Of a stretch of 64,000 nucleotides of DNA, positions 29,062-39,327 are shown piece by piece; position 1 is the stretch's first letter; each line of letters starts with the position of its first letter. The translations under genes were made by a program, and so were the position numbers. This stretch comes from an uncultured Fibrobacter sp. (lineage in GTDB: Bacteria > Fibrobacterota > Fibrobacteria > Fibrobacterales > Fibrobacteraceae): positions 16,395 through 80,394 of the forward strand of contig CAMUYW010000004.1 in assembly GCA_947165045.1 (NCBI GenBank), read 5' to 3'. The notes beneath the pieces are model-generated. The model saw only the letters and a list, made by a program, of their open reading frames with translations. It had not been told where the DNA came from and ran no database searches.

Positions 29062-30555
29062 ATGGGTAGTGCAAAGAAAATAGCGAGTGGCGTTATCTGG
29101 AGCATTCTGCTCAATGTCGTGAACGGAGTTTACGGCTTCATAGCTGTTCCTATACTAATTCGTTATTTTGGCAAAGCCGAGTATGGACTTATTGGTATTG
29201 CAATGTCCATAAATGTCTATATGAGACTTATGGATTTGGGATTTAACAGCACTAACCTTCGTTTTTTTGCGACATGGCTTGCAAAGGGCGATAAAGAAAA
29301 GGTCAAGAAACTTTTTCAAACCAGTCTTGCTTTCTATGGAAGTGTGGGACTTTTGAATGCTGCGATACTCTTTGTTTTTTCGTTATTCTCACAAGAACTT
29401 TTTCACCTTACCATCGTGCAGGACCAAACCTTAAAGATTCTGATGTATATATTAGCGGTAAGTGCCCTTATAAGCTGGTTCTCGTCCTGTTTTGATCAAC
29501 TGATTAGTGCGACTGAAAATGTGGCATGGATAAAAAAGCGGACTCTTTTACCAAAACTTTTGCAAATTTCAGTTTTGTTTATAACTGTATTTGCTAAGTT
29601 ATCCATTGGCTGGTATTATTTCTTGACATGCTTTGCAGCCTTTGTAATCGTACCTCTTTCTGTAAAAAAGATACGGGAAGAAACTCCTTTTGTATCCTTT
29701 ATACCAAAATTTGATTGGGCGACTCTCAAAGAGATGCTCCCTTACGCATTGAATATTTTTTCGTTCTCCTTTTTTCAATTCTCATTTTACAATTTACGAC
29801 CAGTGCTGTTAGGTATGCAAGGAACTGTAGAAAGTGTTGCGGATTACAACGTGCTCAATGGAATTATTGGAGCCGCAACAATGTTTTCAAGCGTATTTAT
29901 GGGAGCACTTTTGCCTTCGTCAACGAAAGCTGTTGCCCAACAGAATAAAGAAGCCTATTACCGCGTAGCTTATGACGCGACAAAGTACATTTCAATCGTG
30001 CTATGCTTTTGCATTTTTGCGATAATGACCGTGAACAGGGAATTGTTGACTATATATGTGGGAGAAAGTTTCTTATACTTAATTCCTTGGCTTAATGTGT
30101 GGCTTGTTTGTATGATTGGTGTTCACAATCAGGCCATTTCAAGCTTGATTTTAGCCGGATCAGATATTCGAGCGATATCATATTCATCCATTTTTGCATC
30201 TTCGGTTGGTCTTATTTTGGCGTGGTTCTTGATTCCAAAGTTCTTGATTGGAGGCGTTGTTATTGCGTTTGTGGTTTACCAAACAATACAGTTATCCTTT
30301 TATTACTTTTACTACTGGCCAAAGAAAATGCAAATAAATTCGTGGCGAGTATTCTATTACTCCTTTGCTCCGTATTTTGTTTTAGGCTTTGCCTTGTGCT
30401 TGCTTGTGAAGCGAGTAATTGATATGAACCTTTCTAATGTCGCATTACTCGTTTTTAAGGGGTGTGCTTTTGCCATTTTTTATGCTCTTATTGTGCTGTT
30501 GCTGATGAATAAGAATGATAAACTTTTTTTTAAATCGTTGTTGGAGATATCATGA
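29062..30555 (+). CDS. Wzx-type oligosaccharide flippase (left arm)
   Basis: 497 aa polytopic; VPILIRYFGKAEYGLIGIAMSINVYMRLMDLGF. Confidence 0.85.
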   Translation: MGSAKKIASGVIWSILLNVVNGVYGFIAVPILIRYFGKAEYGLIGIAMSINVYMRLMDLGFNSTNLRFFATWLAKGDKEKVKKLFQTSLAFYGSVGLLNAAILFVFSLFSQELFHLTIVQDQTLKILMYILAVSALISWFSSCFDQLISATENVAWIKKRTLLPKLLQISVLFITVFAKLSIGWYYFLTCFAAFVIVPLSVKKIREETPFVSFIPKFDWATLKEMLPYALNIFSFSFFQFSFYNLRPVLLGMQGTVESVADYNVLNGIIGAATMFSSVFMGALLPSSTKAVAQQNKEAYYRVAYDATKYISIVLCFCIFAIMTVNRELLTIYVGESFLYLIPWLNVWLVCMIGVHNQAISSLILAGSDIRAISYSSIFASSVGLILAWFLIPKFLIGGVVIAFVVYQTIQLSFYYFYYWPKKMQINSWRVFYYSFAPYFVLGFALCLLVKRVIDMNLSNVALLVFKGCAFAIFYALIVLLLMNKNDKLFFKSLLEIS

Positions 30556-31682
30556 ATATGAATAATTCCCCTCCCCGTAATATAAAATCACTAACAAGTT
30601 TACGCTTTGTATTTATGTTGATGATTTTTTTGTGTCATTTAGAATTTTTGTCAAATTTGACAGACTCTTATATGCAATATTTCCATAATGGGTATATTGC
30701 TGTGCCATTTTTTTTCATGATGTCGGGCTTTGGTCTTACGTTTTCTTTCTCTTATAGAAAAAAAATTGCTATGGATGGACGATGGAATCCTGTTAAGGGA
30801 TACATGTATGGGTTTAAAAAATTGAAAAAATTATATACGGCGTATTTGATTTCCATGGCTATGGTTGTTCCTTTATTACTATTTGAACTTATTGATGATG
30901 GACGAACATGGACATATTCAATCGGTTCGCTTTCTATAAAATATTTGTTTTCTATGACTATGTTACAAAGCATATTGGGAATAAAAAAATATAGTCATAT
31001 GTTCAATGGGGTTGGCTGGTTTTTGTCAACATTACTTATTTTATATGTGTTTTACCCGTTGTTGGAAATTTTAAATGCGAAATTTTTTTTAACACATGAT
31101 AAAAAAAGATCTTTTTTTGCATTGATTGTATTATTTGCTTGTCGTATACCGATGTTTTATTTTTTTGAGTTTCTTATGCAAAAGTTTCCTTTTTTTACAG
31201 ATTTAACTTATGGATTTCCTGGATTCAGAATAACTGAGTTTGCTATTGGAATATTGATTTGCAACATATTCTTGAATTCCACAAAAATGGGCGAAAAAAA
31301 TAAAAAACTAGGCAGTTTAATGGAATCTGTTGCATTTGTGCTTGTTTTTGCTTGGTGGTTGTTAAGAAACTCGATGAATATGGACTTTCTACCCATAGTT
31401 ACGAAAATTGAGATGGATGTTTTTGTTGCAATGTTTACTCTTTATGTCTTCTGTTTTCAAGGAGGTGTTTTTTCTAGAGTATTATCGATAGATGGCTTTG
31501 TTTTACTTGGTAAAAGCACCATGTTCATCTATTTGTTTCACTATCCTGTAAGATTAATTGTGGATGAGGTTACACGTAATTGTTGTGAATCAATATCTGT
31601 TGCTGTAGCAATAAATATTTTTGTGATAGTCGTAATGACTGGTGTTTTTACGGTAGTGGGAATGAAAATCAAGGAAAAATAA
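30552..31682 (+). CDS. Acyltransferase 3 family protein (left arm)
   Basis: SLTSLRFVFMLMIFLCHLEF, VPFFFMMSGFGLTFSF. Confidence 0.88.
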   Translation: MNMNNSPPRNIKSLTSLRFVFMLMIFLCHLEFLSNLTDSYMQYFHNGYIAVPFFFMMSGFGLTFSFSYRKKIAMDGRWNPVKGYMYGFKKLKKLYTAYLISMAMVVPLLLFELIDDGRTWTYSIGSLSIKYLFSMTMLQSILGIKKYSHMFNGVGWFLSTLLILYVFYPLLEILNAKFFLTHDKKRSFFALIVLFACRIPMFYFFEFLMQKFPFFTDLTYGFPGFRITEFAIGILICNIFLNSTKMGEKNKKLGSLMESVAFVLVFAWWLLRNSMNMDFLPIVTKIEMDVFVAMFTLYVFCFQGGVFSRVLSIDGFVLLGKSTMFIYLFHYPVRLIVDEVTRNCCESISVAVAINIFVIVVMTGVFTVVGMKIKEK

Positions 31683-32362
31683 TGAGTGAAATTTTTCATA
31701 AAATTTGTCGTGACTCTTGGGTTTTCTGGAATTTACCGAAAATTATTTGGTTTAACTTTCGTTATTTGCCGTTCAAACAAGCGTATAGACTTCCTATATG
31801 GTTGCGTAAAACACACCTTTTAAAATGTGACGGGAAAATTATTATTGATGCCCCAAAAGTCTTTCCAGGAATGATTCGATTGGGAACCAATAATGTCAGC
31901 ATATATCCAGATAATGGAGTTTGTTTTAAAAATAGAGGAACTTTAATATTTAAGGGGCGCTCACACATTTCTAATTCTTCTGGCATAAGTATTGCTGGGG
32001 GGGGTAAAATGGTAATTGGAAATCATGTTGCAATAAATGCGAGTAAATTAGTGTGCTATGAAGAAATTTGCATAGAAGATTCGGTAATGATTGGATGGGA
32101 AAGTAAAATATTTGATTGCGACATTCATTATGTGGTTGATGAAAACTCAGGAACTCTATATCCTAACAAAGGCCCTATAACAATCGGGCATCATACATGG
32201 CTATGCAATAATGTGACTGTTACAAAGAATGTATCAATTCCGCCGAATACAATTGTTGCGTCACATTCGGTTGTGAATAAGTGCTTAGATGTTCCCGAAT
32301 ATAGTCTCGTTGCGGGAATTCCTGCAACATTGAAGAAACATGGAATAAGTTGGAAATATTAA
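31682..32362 (+). CDS. Hexapeptide-repeat (LbH) acyltransferase; contains an in-frame G8 tract
   Basis: GHHTWLCNNVTVTKNVSIPPNTIVASHSVVNKCLDVPEYSLVAGIPATLKK. Confidence 0.85.
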   Translation: MSEIFHKICRDSWVFWNLPKIIWFNFRYLPFKQAYRLPIWLRKTHLLKCDGKIIIDAPKVFPGMIRLGTNNVSIYPDNGVCFKNRGTLIFKGRSHISNSSGISIAGGGKMVIGNHVAINASKLVCYEEICIEDSVMIGWESKIFDCDIHYVVDENSGTLYPNKGPITIGHHTWLCNNVTVTKNVSIPPNTIVASHSVVNKCLDVPEYSLVAGIPATLKKHGISWKY

Positions 32363-32372
32363 GAAATTTCTT

Positions 32373-32822
32373 ATGCACCAAGTCTCAATCATAATCGTCA
32401 ATTATAACACTTGCAAAATGACTGCGGAGTGCATCGATTCCATCTTCGAGAAGACGGAAGGTGTTGATTTCGAAGTCATTTTGGTGGATAACGCGTCTAA
32501 AGATGGAAGCAAAGAACATTTCGAAAAAGATACACGCATTCGTTATGTTTATAACATCGAAAACATGGGCTTCGGCAGGGCGAATAATGTAGGAATGAAA
32601 CTAGCCAAAGGGAAATACCTGTTTCTGCTAAACAGCGACACTCTCCTTATAAATAATGCAGTCAAACAATTCCACGATTATGCAGAAAGCTACGAAAAAA
32701 AAGCATTTTACGGATGTTGGTTGAAAAACGAAGAAGGTAAACGAATTCATTCATGTGCAAGGATTCCTAGCATTAAAGATATTCTATACAACTCTATTTA
32801 TACCTTTAGAAAAAATTTTTGA
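32373..32822 (+). pseudogene. Truncated/frameshifted duplicate of GT2 gene at 34066
   Basis: First ~145 codons nearly identical to 34066-34935; frame lost in A6 run (AGAAAAAATTTTTGA vs AGGAAAATTTTTGAT) and stop soon after. Confidence 0.85.
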
Positions 32823-32856
32823 TAAGAATGATTCCTAGTTTTTTTTGGAGATTCGA

Positions 32857-34059
32857 ATGCGTTTTTTTATTACATATCTGTTGTTTTTTGCAACTGTAGC
32901 TTTTTTTAATTACAAGGGTTTGGTTCCTGAACAACTAAATCGTCATATATTATTGTTGATTGAAATTATTGCAATTGGTTATGCGTTTTTATTTATAAAA
33001 AAGAATAATTTGGCTAAGGACAATTTTAATCGGATCTATATATGGATGATATTTTTCATCTACGTCTCTATTGTTCCTGCGTCTATGTTTCAAGATCAAA
33101 GTCTTTTAGATTCGATTGTAATAATCATCCCTAATTTACTTGCATGGTCTACTTTTTTTGTTTTTTTACAATTTAATTTTAGATATAATGAATGTATGAA
33201 AATTATTATTGTTTTGGCGATTTTGGGAATTGTGACTTTTTTAATTAATCACATTATGGCTCCTAACATTATTTTTTCAGGTGACTTCGCGGATGATGTT
33301 TCTAGAGGTTTTCTTAGGTTAAAACTATGTTTTTATCCATATGTTGTTTTAATTTATTTGTTATGTGTTTCCAAAATTAAATCGATCGATGACAAATTAT
33401 GGATGTTTTTATCAATGGGTTTGTTTATGATAATTTTAATGATGATGGTTCGACAAATTATATTGTTTTCTTCTATTTTAGCAGGTATGCTTTTACTTAG
33501 AAAAAAAACGATTACAAAAAAAATTGTTTTTTTTATCTGTATTTTATTTTTTTTATTAGCAGTACTTCCGCAAATTGGAATGTTTAAAGGATTAATGGAG
33601 TATTCAGAAAAACAGCAGGAGTTTTCTGAAGATGTTGATGCTCAGATGAGATCGCGTGCATGGAATTTTTTTATTTTTAATCAAACAAATGAAATTACTC
33701 CGTTTATAGGAAATGGTTTTCCTTGGAAGGATAAGTCAGCCTATGGAAAAACTTTTATACAACAGGTGAACCACAATGGCATTTACGATGTAGATGCCGC
33801 TTGGGCTTCTTTTTTTTGGTATTATGGAGTGTTTGCTTCAATGAGCCTTTTGTTTCTATTTATACAGTCCATGAACATAATTAAATCGGAACGATTTATT
33901 TACATAAAATATTGGCTTTTTTATATGATAATGGTAAATTGTTTGTCTGGTGCGATTGTTAATAATTGTCAAATTTCCCATTTGACATTTGTATTCGCTA
34001 TGATTCATAATAATCAATTTGAAATGTCTGGAAAACTTTTAACCAAAAGCGAAGTATAA
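32857..34059 (+). CDS. Wzy-like polymerase / O-antigen ligase-type membrane protein (left arm)
   Basis: ~400 aa polytopic protein; NQTNEITPFIGNGFPW...NGIYDVDAAWASFFWYYGVFASMSLLFLFI. Confidence 0.7.
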   Translation: MRFFITYLLFFATVAFFNYKGLVPEQLNRHILLLIEIIAIGYAFLFIKKNNLAKDNFNRIYIWMIFFIYVSIVPASMFQDQSLLDSIVIIIPNLLAWSTFFVFLQFNFRYNECMKIIIVLAILGIVTFLINHIMAPNIIFSGDFADDVSRGFLRLKLCFYPYVVLIYLLCVSKIKSIDDKLWMFLSMGLFMIILMMMVRQIILFSSILAGMLLLRKKTITKKIVFFICILFFLLAVLPQIGMFKGLMEYSEKQQEFSEDVDAQMRSRAWNFFIFNQTNEITPFIGNGFPWKDKSAYGKTFIQQVNHNGIYDVDAAWASFFWYYGVFASMSLLFLFIQSMNIIKSERFIYIKYWLFYMIMVNCLSGAIVNNCQISHLTFVFAMIHNNQFEMSGKLLTKSEV

Positions 34060-34065
34060 TTTATT

Positions 34066-34935
34066 ATGCACCAAGTCTCAATCATAATCATTAATTATAA
34101 CACTTGCAAAATGACTGCGGAGTGCATCGATTCCATCTTTGATAAGACGGATGGTGTTGATTTTGAAGTCATTTTGGTGGATAATGCCTCTAAAGATGGA
34201 AGCAAGGAGTATTTCGAAAAAGATTCCCGCATTCGTTATGTCTATAACAACGAAAATATGGGCTTCGGTAGGGCAAATAATGTGGGTATGAAACTTGCTA
34301 AGGGTGAATATCTGTTTTTGCTAAATAGCGATACGCTCCTTGAAAATAACGCCGTCAAACAATTTTACGATTATGCGCAAAAACAAGGGAAGAATGCTTT
34401 TTATGGTTGCTGGTTAAAAAATGGTGAAGGAAAAAGAGTTCATTCATGTGCAAGGATCCCAAGTATTAAAGATATTCTATACAACTCTACTTATACCTTT
34501 AGGAAAATTTTTGATAAAACAGCAACCTATTTTTGTGAAAATACTCCTTATACGGATGAAAAATGCATAAAAGTTGGGTATGTTACTGGAGCCGATATGT
34601 TCTTACATCGAAGCATTTTCGAAAAAACATCTGGTTTTGATGAAAATATTTTCATGTATTATGAAGATGCAGAATGGCAGCGACGTGCAAAATGTTTGGG
34701 AATAGAATCCTTCTGTATTAACGGACCTGAAATTGTGCACCTTGTAGGAGGAAGTCAATCCGAAAAAAAATGGACATCGGCAAAGTTTAAGCGTGGTTTG
34801 AAAAGCCGATTCTATTATGTGTGTAAGGGAAATTCTTTTGCTAAATACCTTTTGTTTAGAATAGCCTTTTTTGTGTTAGAATTTCCTAAGACATTTGTTA
34901 GAAATCCAAAACTGACATTAGAACTTTTAAAATAA
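34066..34935 (+). CDS. Glycosyltransferase family 2
   Basis: VSIIIINYNTCKMTAECIDSIF, LVDNASKDGS, FLLNSDTLL, GFDENIFMYYEDAEWQRRAK. Confidence 0.92.
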   Translation: MHQVSIIIINYNTCKMTAECIDSIFDKTDGVDFEVILVDNASKDGSKEYFEKDSRIRYVYNNENMGFGRANNVGMKLAKGEYLFLLNSDTLLENNAVKQFYDYAQKQGKNAFYGCWLKNGEGKRVHSCARIPSIKDILYNSTYTFRKIFDKTATYFCENTPYTDEKCIKVGYVTGADMFLHRSIFEKTSGFDENIFMYYEDAEWQRRAKCLGIESFCINGPEIVHLVGGSQSEKKWTSAKFKRGLKSRFYYVCKGNSFAKYLLFRIAFFVLEFPKTFVRNPKLTLELLK

Positions 34936-34969
34936 AATAAGGTATAACACCTTTGTCAAAGGTCTACTC

Positions 34970-35974
34970 ATGAAATATTGTTTTGTAATTGCTCGCCAAT
35001 GTGTTGCTCCGAAAGGAGGTATAAAGGTTCAAGCTGAGATGTGGAAAACCGGTTTGGAAAAACTTGGTCATACCGTTATGATGGCTGGTTCTTGGGATAC
35101 CCCGGATTGGTCTTCTTTTGATGCAATAATAATCTTTGACTATGCTCCTGGTATTGCTCATCTTGCAGAATCTTTAGCTAAAGAAAACCCGCATTTGGTG
35201 ATTGCTCCGATTATAGATCCTTCGTGGTCTGCTTGTATCTACAAATTCTTTGTTAAGTACTGGGGGGCGAAGAAATTCCTTGGACTTTCGTCTCGGTTTC
35301 ATGACTTGTGGCTAGCAAGAAAATTTCCGTGCCTTTGGCTTGTGAGAAGTGAGGAGGAACGCCACATGGTAAACTATGCTCTGGAAATTCCGCAAGATAA
35401 AATTGTGAAAATTCCACTCCATTATAGAATTCCGCCTTTGGAAGGTTTTCCAGAAAAAGAAGACTTCTGCTTTCATGCGAGTCGTTTAAAGTCTGCAAAC
35501 AAGAATGTTCCAAGATTGATTGAAGCTGCCCGAAAATATGGATTTAACCTGAAACTTGCGGGCCATCTTATGGGGGATTCGGAACGGGTTTGGCTAAACG
35601 GGCTCATTGGAAATGCTAAAAATATTGAATATGTGGGCGAAGTATCCGAGGCTGAACTACTTGATTACTATAAACGGGCTAAGGTTCTTGCTTTGCCATC
35701 ATTGTTTGAAGGTGTAGGTATGGTAGCCTTAGAGGGGGCGGCGTATGGTTGCGAAATTGTACTCACGAATTTTGGTGCTCCTAAGGAATACTATGACGGG
35801 CGAGCAATCCTTGTGGATCCAAAATCAGTGGATGAAATAGGTCAAGGAATAACCAAAGCTATAAAAGAAGGATTTTCTCAGCCAGAGCTTAAGACCTATA
35901 TAGAAAACCATTACAGCGAAAGAGCTTTAATGCACGAATTAAACGAAAAAATATCTGCATCGATCGGAATATAA
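34970..35974 (+). CDS. Glycosyltransferase family 4 (left arm)
   Basis: YVGEVSEAELLDYYKRAKVLALPSLFEGVGMVALEGAAYGCEIVLTNFGAPKEYY. Confidence 0.88.
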   Translation: MKYCFVIARQCVAPKGGIKVQAEMWKTGLEKLGHTVMMAGSWDTPDWSSFDAIIIFDYAPGIAHLAESLAKENPHLVIAPIIDPSWSACIYKFFVKYWGAKKFLGLSSRFHDLWLARKFPCLWLVRSEEERHMVNYALEIPQDKIVKIPLHYRIPPLEGFPEKEDFCFHASRLKSANKNVPRLIEAARKYGFNLKLAGHLMGDSERVWLNGLIGNAKNIEYVGEVSEAELLDYYKRAKVLALPSLFEGVGMVALEGAAYGCEIVLTNFGAPKEYYDGRAILVDPKSVDEIGQGITKAIKEGFSQPELKTYIENHYSERALMHELNEKISASIGI

Positions 35975-35983
35975 GGTGTGTGA

Positions 35984-36940
35984 ATGCTTTCCAAAAATGA
36001 AAATTCAATAGTTTGTAAAATGTATCAATACACCTATAGCATAACAATCACTCATTATAATGCTCCTACTCTTTTGGCGAGGATGCTTTCGTCAATTCCT
36101 GAAAGAGAAGATATTCAGGTAATTGTTGTAGATGATTGCAGTTCTGCCGATAACAAAGATGCTCTAGCATCGCTTAAACACAAGAATTTGGAAATCATTT
36201 ATTCTCCAAAGAATTATGGGGCTGGATACGAACGTAATGTCGGCTTTGAATATGTTAAAGGAAAATGGTTAATCGCATGCGATTGCGATGATCTTTTTGC
36301 GAAAAACGCTTTTGACATTTTGGACAAGTATAAAGATTCTGATTTTGATTACATCTGTTATTGTGTCAAGTATTTGGATTCGGAACTGAAGCCGACTGGC
36401 ATTCAACTCCGCTCAGATGCTTCTGTTCGCAGATTTTTAAAAGAAAAAACAAAGGACGCTGTAAAGTATTTCAAGTTTTGGAATACTGAACCTTGGAATA
36501 AATTGATTTCTGTTGATTTTTTAAGAAAAAATGATATTCGATGGGAGCCATGTAGGGTAAATGTTGATGTACTGTTTTCTTATCAAGTTGCATTAAAAGC
36601 CGAAAAATACACTGCAATTGCGGACGAATTATATTTCTTTGTTGGTGATGGTAATAGTATCACTCGAAAAAAGCGTAGTGTTGAGCGAGAATTTGAATTT
36701 TATTTGGCTGCGCAAAAGAGGAATGGTTTTTTTAAGGTGTTGGGATACGGCTCCCCGTTTGGTCGCCCGGACTTTATGTACCTGCCTTTTTTACTAAAAA
36801 AAAGAGGAATTAAAGAAACTATCCAATTTTACAAGTTACGCAAAAATCGTTGGACGGAAGTCCTTGATGCTCGAAAGCTTTTTGTTCCTTATCTTAATGG
36901 GGTTGACTTGAATCACGTTCTCGATATCTCGGAGATTTAG
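35984..36940 (+). CDS. Glycosyltransferase family 2
   Basis: SITITHYNAPTLLARMLSSIP, VIVVDDCSSADN, YGAGYERNVGFEYVKGKWLIACDCDD. Confidence 0.88.
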   Translation: MLSKNENSIVCKMYQYTYSITITHYNAPTLLARMLSSIPEREDIQVIVVDDCSSADNKDALASLKHKNLEIIYSPKNYGAGYERNVGFEYVKGKWLIACDCDDLFAKNAFDILDKYKDSDFDYICYCVKYLDSELKPTGIQLRSDASVRRFLKEKTKDAVKYFKFWNTEPWNKLISVDFLRKNDIRWEPCRVNVDVLFSYQVALKAEKYTAIADELYFFVGDGNSITRKKRSVEREFEFYLAAQKRNGFFKVLGYGSPFGRPDFMYLPFLLKKRGIKETIQFYKLRKNRWTEVLDARKLFVPYLNGVDLNHVLDISEI

Positions 36941-36944
36941 CAGA

Positions 36945-38150
36945 GTGATTTCTATAAAAAACAAAGAAGATTGTTGCGGATGCTCGGCATGTGTTCAAGC
37001 TTGTCCGAAGAAGTGTATAGAAATGATTGAGGATAATGAAGGCTTTCTTTATCCCCAAGTAGGTGCTTCGCTTTGCATAGATTGTGGAGTGTGCGAAAAG
37101 GTCTGCCCTATAAAAAATCAAAAAATTGAACAATCGTTTAAACAAACTGCGTATGTTGTTCAAAACAAAGATTTGTCTGTCTTGAGAGAAAGTACTTCTG
37201 GAGGTGCGTTCTCTGCAATAGCATGTTGGGTTCTTAAACAGGGTGGCGTAGTTTTTGGAGCAGGCTATGATGACAATTTAAATGTTTTGCACCAGTATGT
37301 TGAGGATGAGCGATCACTATTCAAATTTAGAAATAGCAAATATGTTCAAAGTAAAATAGGAACAAGTTTTCTTCAAACCAAAGAATTTTTGCAAAAAGGA
37401 CGAATGGTCCTTTTCAGCGGAACGTCTTGCCAAATTGAGGGGCTACTTTCTTATTTGCGGAAGCCCTATGAAAATCTTTGGACTGTAGATGTCGTGTGCC
37501 ATGCATGTCCTTCTCCGTTGATGTTTCGAAAGTATAAAGAATGGCTAAACTTAAAATGTGCAGATGAAATTAGAAATATCGCCTTCCGTGATAAACATTA
37601 TGGGTACAAGTATTCGACAATGTCGGTCTTTAGAAAAGAGAAGGATTATCATGAGGGGATAGATACAGATCCTTATTTGAGAGCTTTTTTTCGGCATCTT
37701 AGTATAAGGCCGAGTTGTTTTAATTGTGCATTTAAGAAAATTTATCGCCCGACGGATTTTACAATATGGGATTGCTTTGATGTTGAAAATTTCTGTAAGG
37801 AAATGGATAATGATCGTGGTGTGACAAAAGTTCTTTGTCATTCGTCTCGCGCACAATCGCTGATTTTAAATTTACGGGACTACTTGTCTATTTGTGAAGT
37901 TTCTCCTGAAAAAATTATAGAGGGAGAAAAAGAACTTGTGAAACCTGTTGCTCCCTGCGACGAAAGAACACAGTTCTTTAAAGACTTAAATGAAATGCCC
38001 GTTGAAGAGTGCTTTGAAAAATATTTCCCTTTAACAATGCGTCATAGAATTGAAAAACAAGTTCGCATTTGGACAAATCGGCTTGGTATTTACAAATTCG
38101 CAAAGAATGTCTTCAAAAAAATCAATGGTAATAGAGAGGTTAAACGATAA
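36945..38150 (+). CDS. FrhB-like (F420 hydrogenase/dehydrogenase beta subunit family) Fe-S protein, pair 1
   Basis: Two 4Fe-4S motifs CCGCSACVQACP and CIDCGVCEKVCP; STSGGAFSAIACWVL; FSGTSCQIEGL; VDVVCHACPSPLMFRKY. Confidence 0.87.
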   Translation: MISIKNKEDCCGCSACVQACPKKCIEMIEDNEGFLYPQVGASLCIDCGVCEKVCPIKNQKIEQSFKQTAYVVQNKDLSVLRESTSGGAFSAIACWVLKQGGVVFGAGYDDNLNVLHQYVEDERSLFKFRNSKYVQSKIGTSFLQTKEFLQKGRMVLFSGTSCQIEGLLSYLRKPYENLWTVDVVCHACPSPLMFRKYKEWLNLKCADEIRNIAFRDKHYGYKYSTMSVFRKEKDYHEGIDTDPYLRAFFRHLSIRPSCFNCAFKKIYRPTDFTIWDCFDVENFCKEMDNDRGVTKVLCHSSRAQSLILNLRDYLSICEVSPEKIIEGEKELVKPVAPCDERTQFFKDLNEMPVEECFEKYFPLTMRHRIEKQVRIWTNRLGIYKFAKNVFKKINGNREVKR

Positions 38151-39307
38151 TGAAAAAAGTAGCTTTGGCCATTAATTACGATTACCATGATTATGGTGGA
38201 ATGCTTCAGGCATTCGCCACGCAGAGAGCGTTGTTGAAGTCCGGCGTTGATAGCGAAGCTATCGATTTTGACAATTTAAAAAATGATATTACAAAACGCA
38301 AATGGAAATACTTCCTTAGCAATCTGCTGGACATTTCGATTGTTAGGGAAAAGGCGAAGGTAATCGAAAAAAAGATAAAGCAAAAGCTAAACAAAGCTCT
38401 CCGAAATAATTTGGAGAAACGCGATGCTGCATTCGACCGTTTTTGTTCTGCCAACTTTAAGGTCTCCAGAAAATTTGAATCTTGGAAAGAATTGACGGAA
38501 TCCTGTAAAGCATATGATTCTGTTATTGTCGGTAGCGATCAGTTGTGGCTCCCTTCGAATGTTTGTGCGGATTATTACACGTTAAGTTTTGTTCCAGATA
38601 ATGTGAATAAAGTGGCGTATGCAACAAGCTTTGGTATTGGCAGAATCCCTACAAAATATGAGGGTGCTTATGTCAAGTTTCTTTCTCGTATAAATCATTT
38701 ATCTGCTCGAGAATTTTCTGGCAAGGAAATTATTAAGAAGTTGATAGGTCGTGATGTTCCGCAAGTTTGCGATCCAGCCTTGCTTTTGGATTCTTCTGAC
38801 TGGGACGAAGTTGCCTCGCTGCGTATAATCCCTGAAAAATACATTTTCTGCTATTTTATGGGCGATAATCCTGACCAACGAGACTTTGTAAAAAAACTTG
38901 CAGCAAAGACTGGTTGTAAGATTGTCGCTTTGTTGCATTTGGATCAGTATATTTCAAGTGATGAGTCCTATGCCGACTATACACCTTATGATGCGTCTCC
39001 GGCTGATTTTGTTTCTTTGGTTAAACATGCTGATTTTGTGTGTACGGATTCATTCCATGGAACGGTCTTTTCCATCATCTACGACAGAAACTTTTTTACC
39101 TTCATGCGTTTTAAGAAAAAGGCGTCTCTATCCACAAATACGAGAATAGAATCGTTGTTGAATACATTTGGATTGACGAATAGACTTTTTGAAGGGGATG
39201 CTTCGATAAATGGTGATTTGTCTATTGATAATTGGACAGAAATACAACAACGAGTATCTGCAATGAGAGATATTTCGTTAAAATATTTGCTGGACTCTAT
39301 TAAGTAA
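38150..39307 (+). CDS. Polysaccharide pyruvyl transferase, pair 1
   Basis: YDYHDYGGMLQAFATQRAL, VIVGSDQLWLPSN, VAYATSFGIGRIP, ADFVCTDSFHGTVFSIIY. Confidence 0.88.
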   Translation: MKKVALAINYDYHDYGGMLQAFATQRALLKSGVDSEAIDFDNLKNDITKRKWKYFLSNLLDISIVREKAKVIEKKIKQKLNKALRNNLEKRDAAFDRFCSANFKVSRKFESWKELTESCKAYDSVIVGSDQLWLPSNVCADYYTLSFVPDNVNKVAYATSFGIGRIPTKYEGAYVKFLSRINHLSAREFSGKEIIKKLIGRDVPQVCDPALLLDSSDWDEVASLRIIPEKYIFCYFMGDNPDQRDFVKKLAAKTGCKIVALLHLDQYISSDESYADYTPYDASPADFVSLVKHADFVCTDSFHGTVFSIIYDRNFFTFMRFKKKASLSTNTRIESLLNTFGLTNRLFEGDASINGDLSIDNWTEIQQRVSAMRDISLKYLLDSIK

Positions 39308-39327
39308 TAAAAAAGGAAGAAGAAAAA

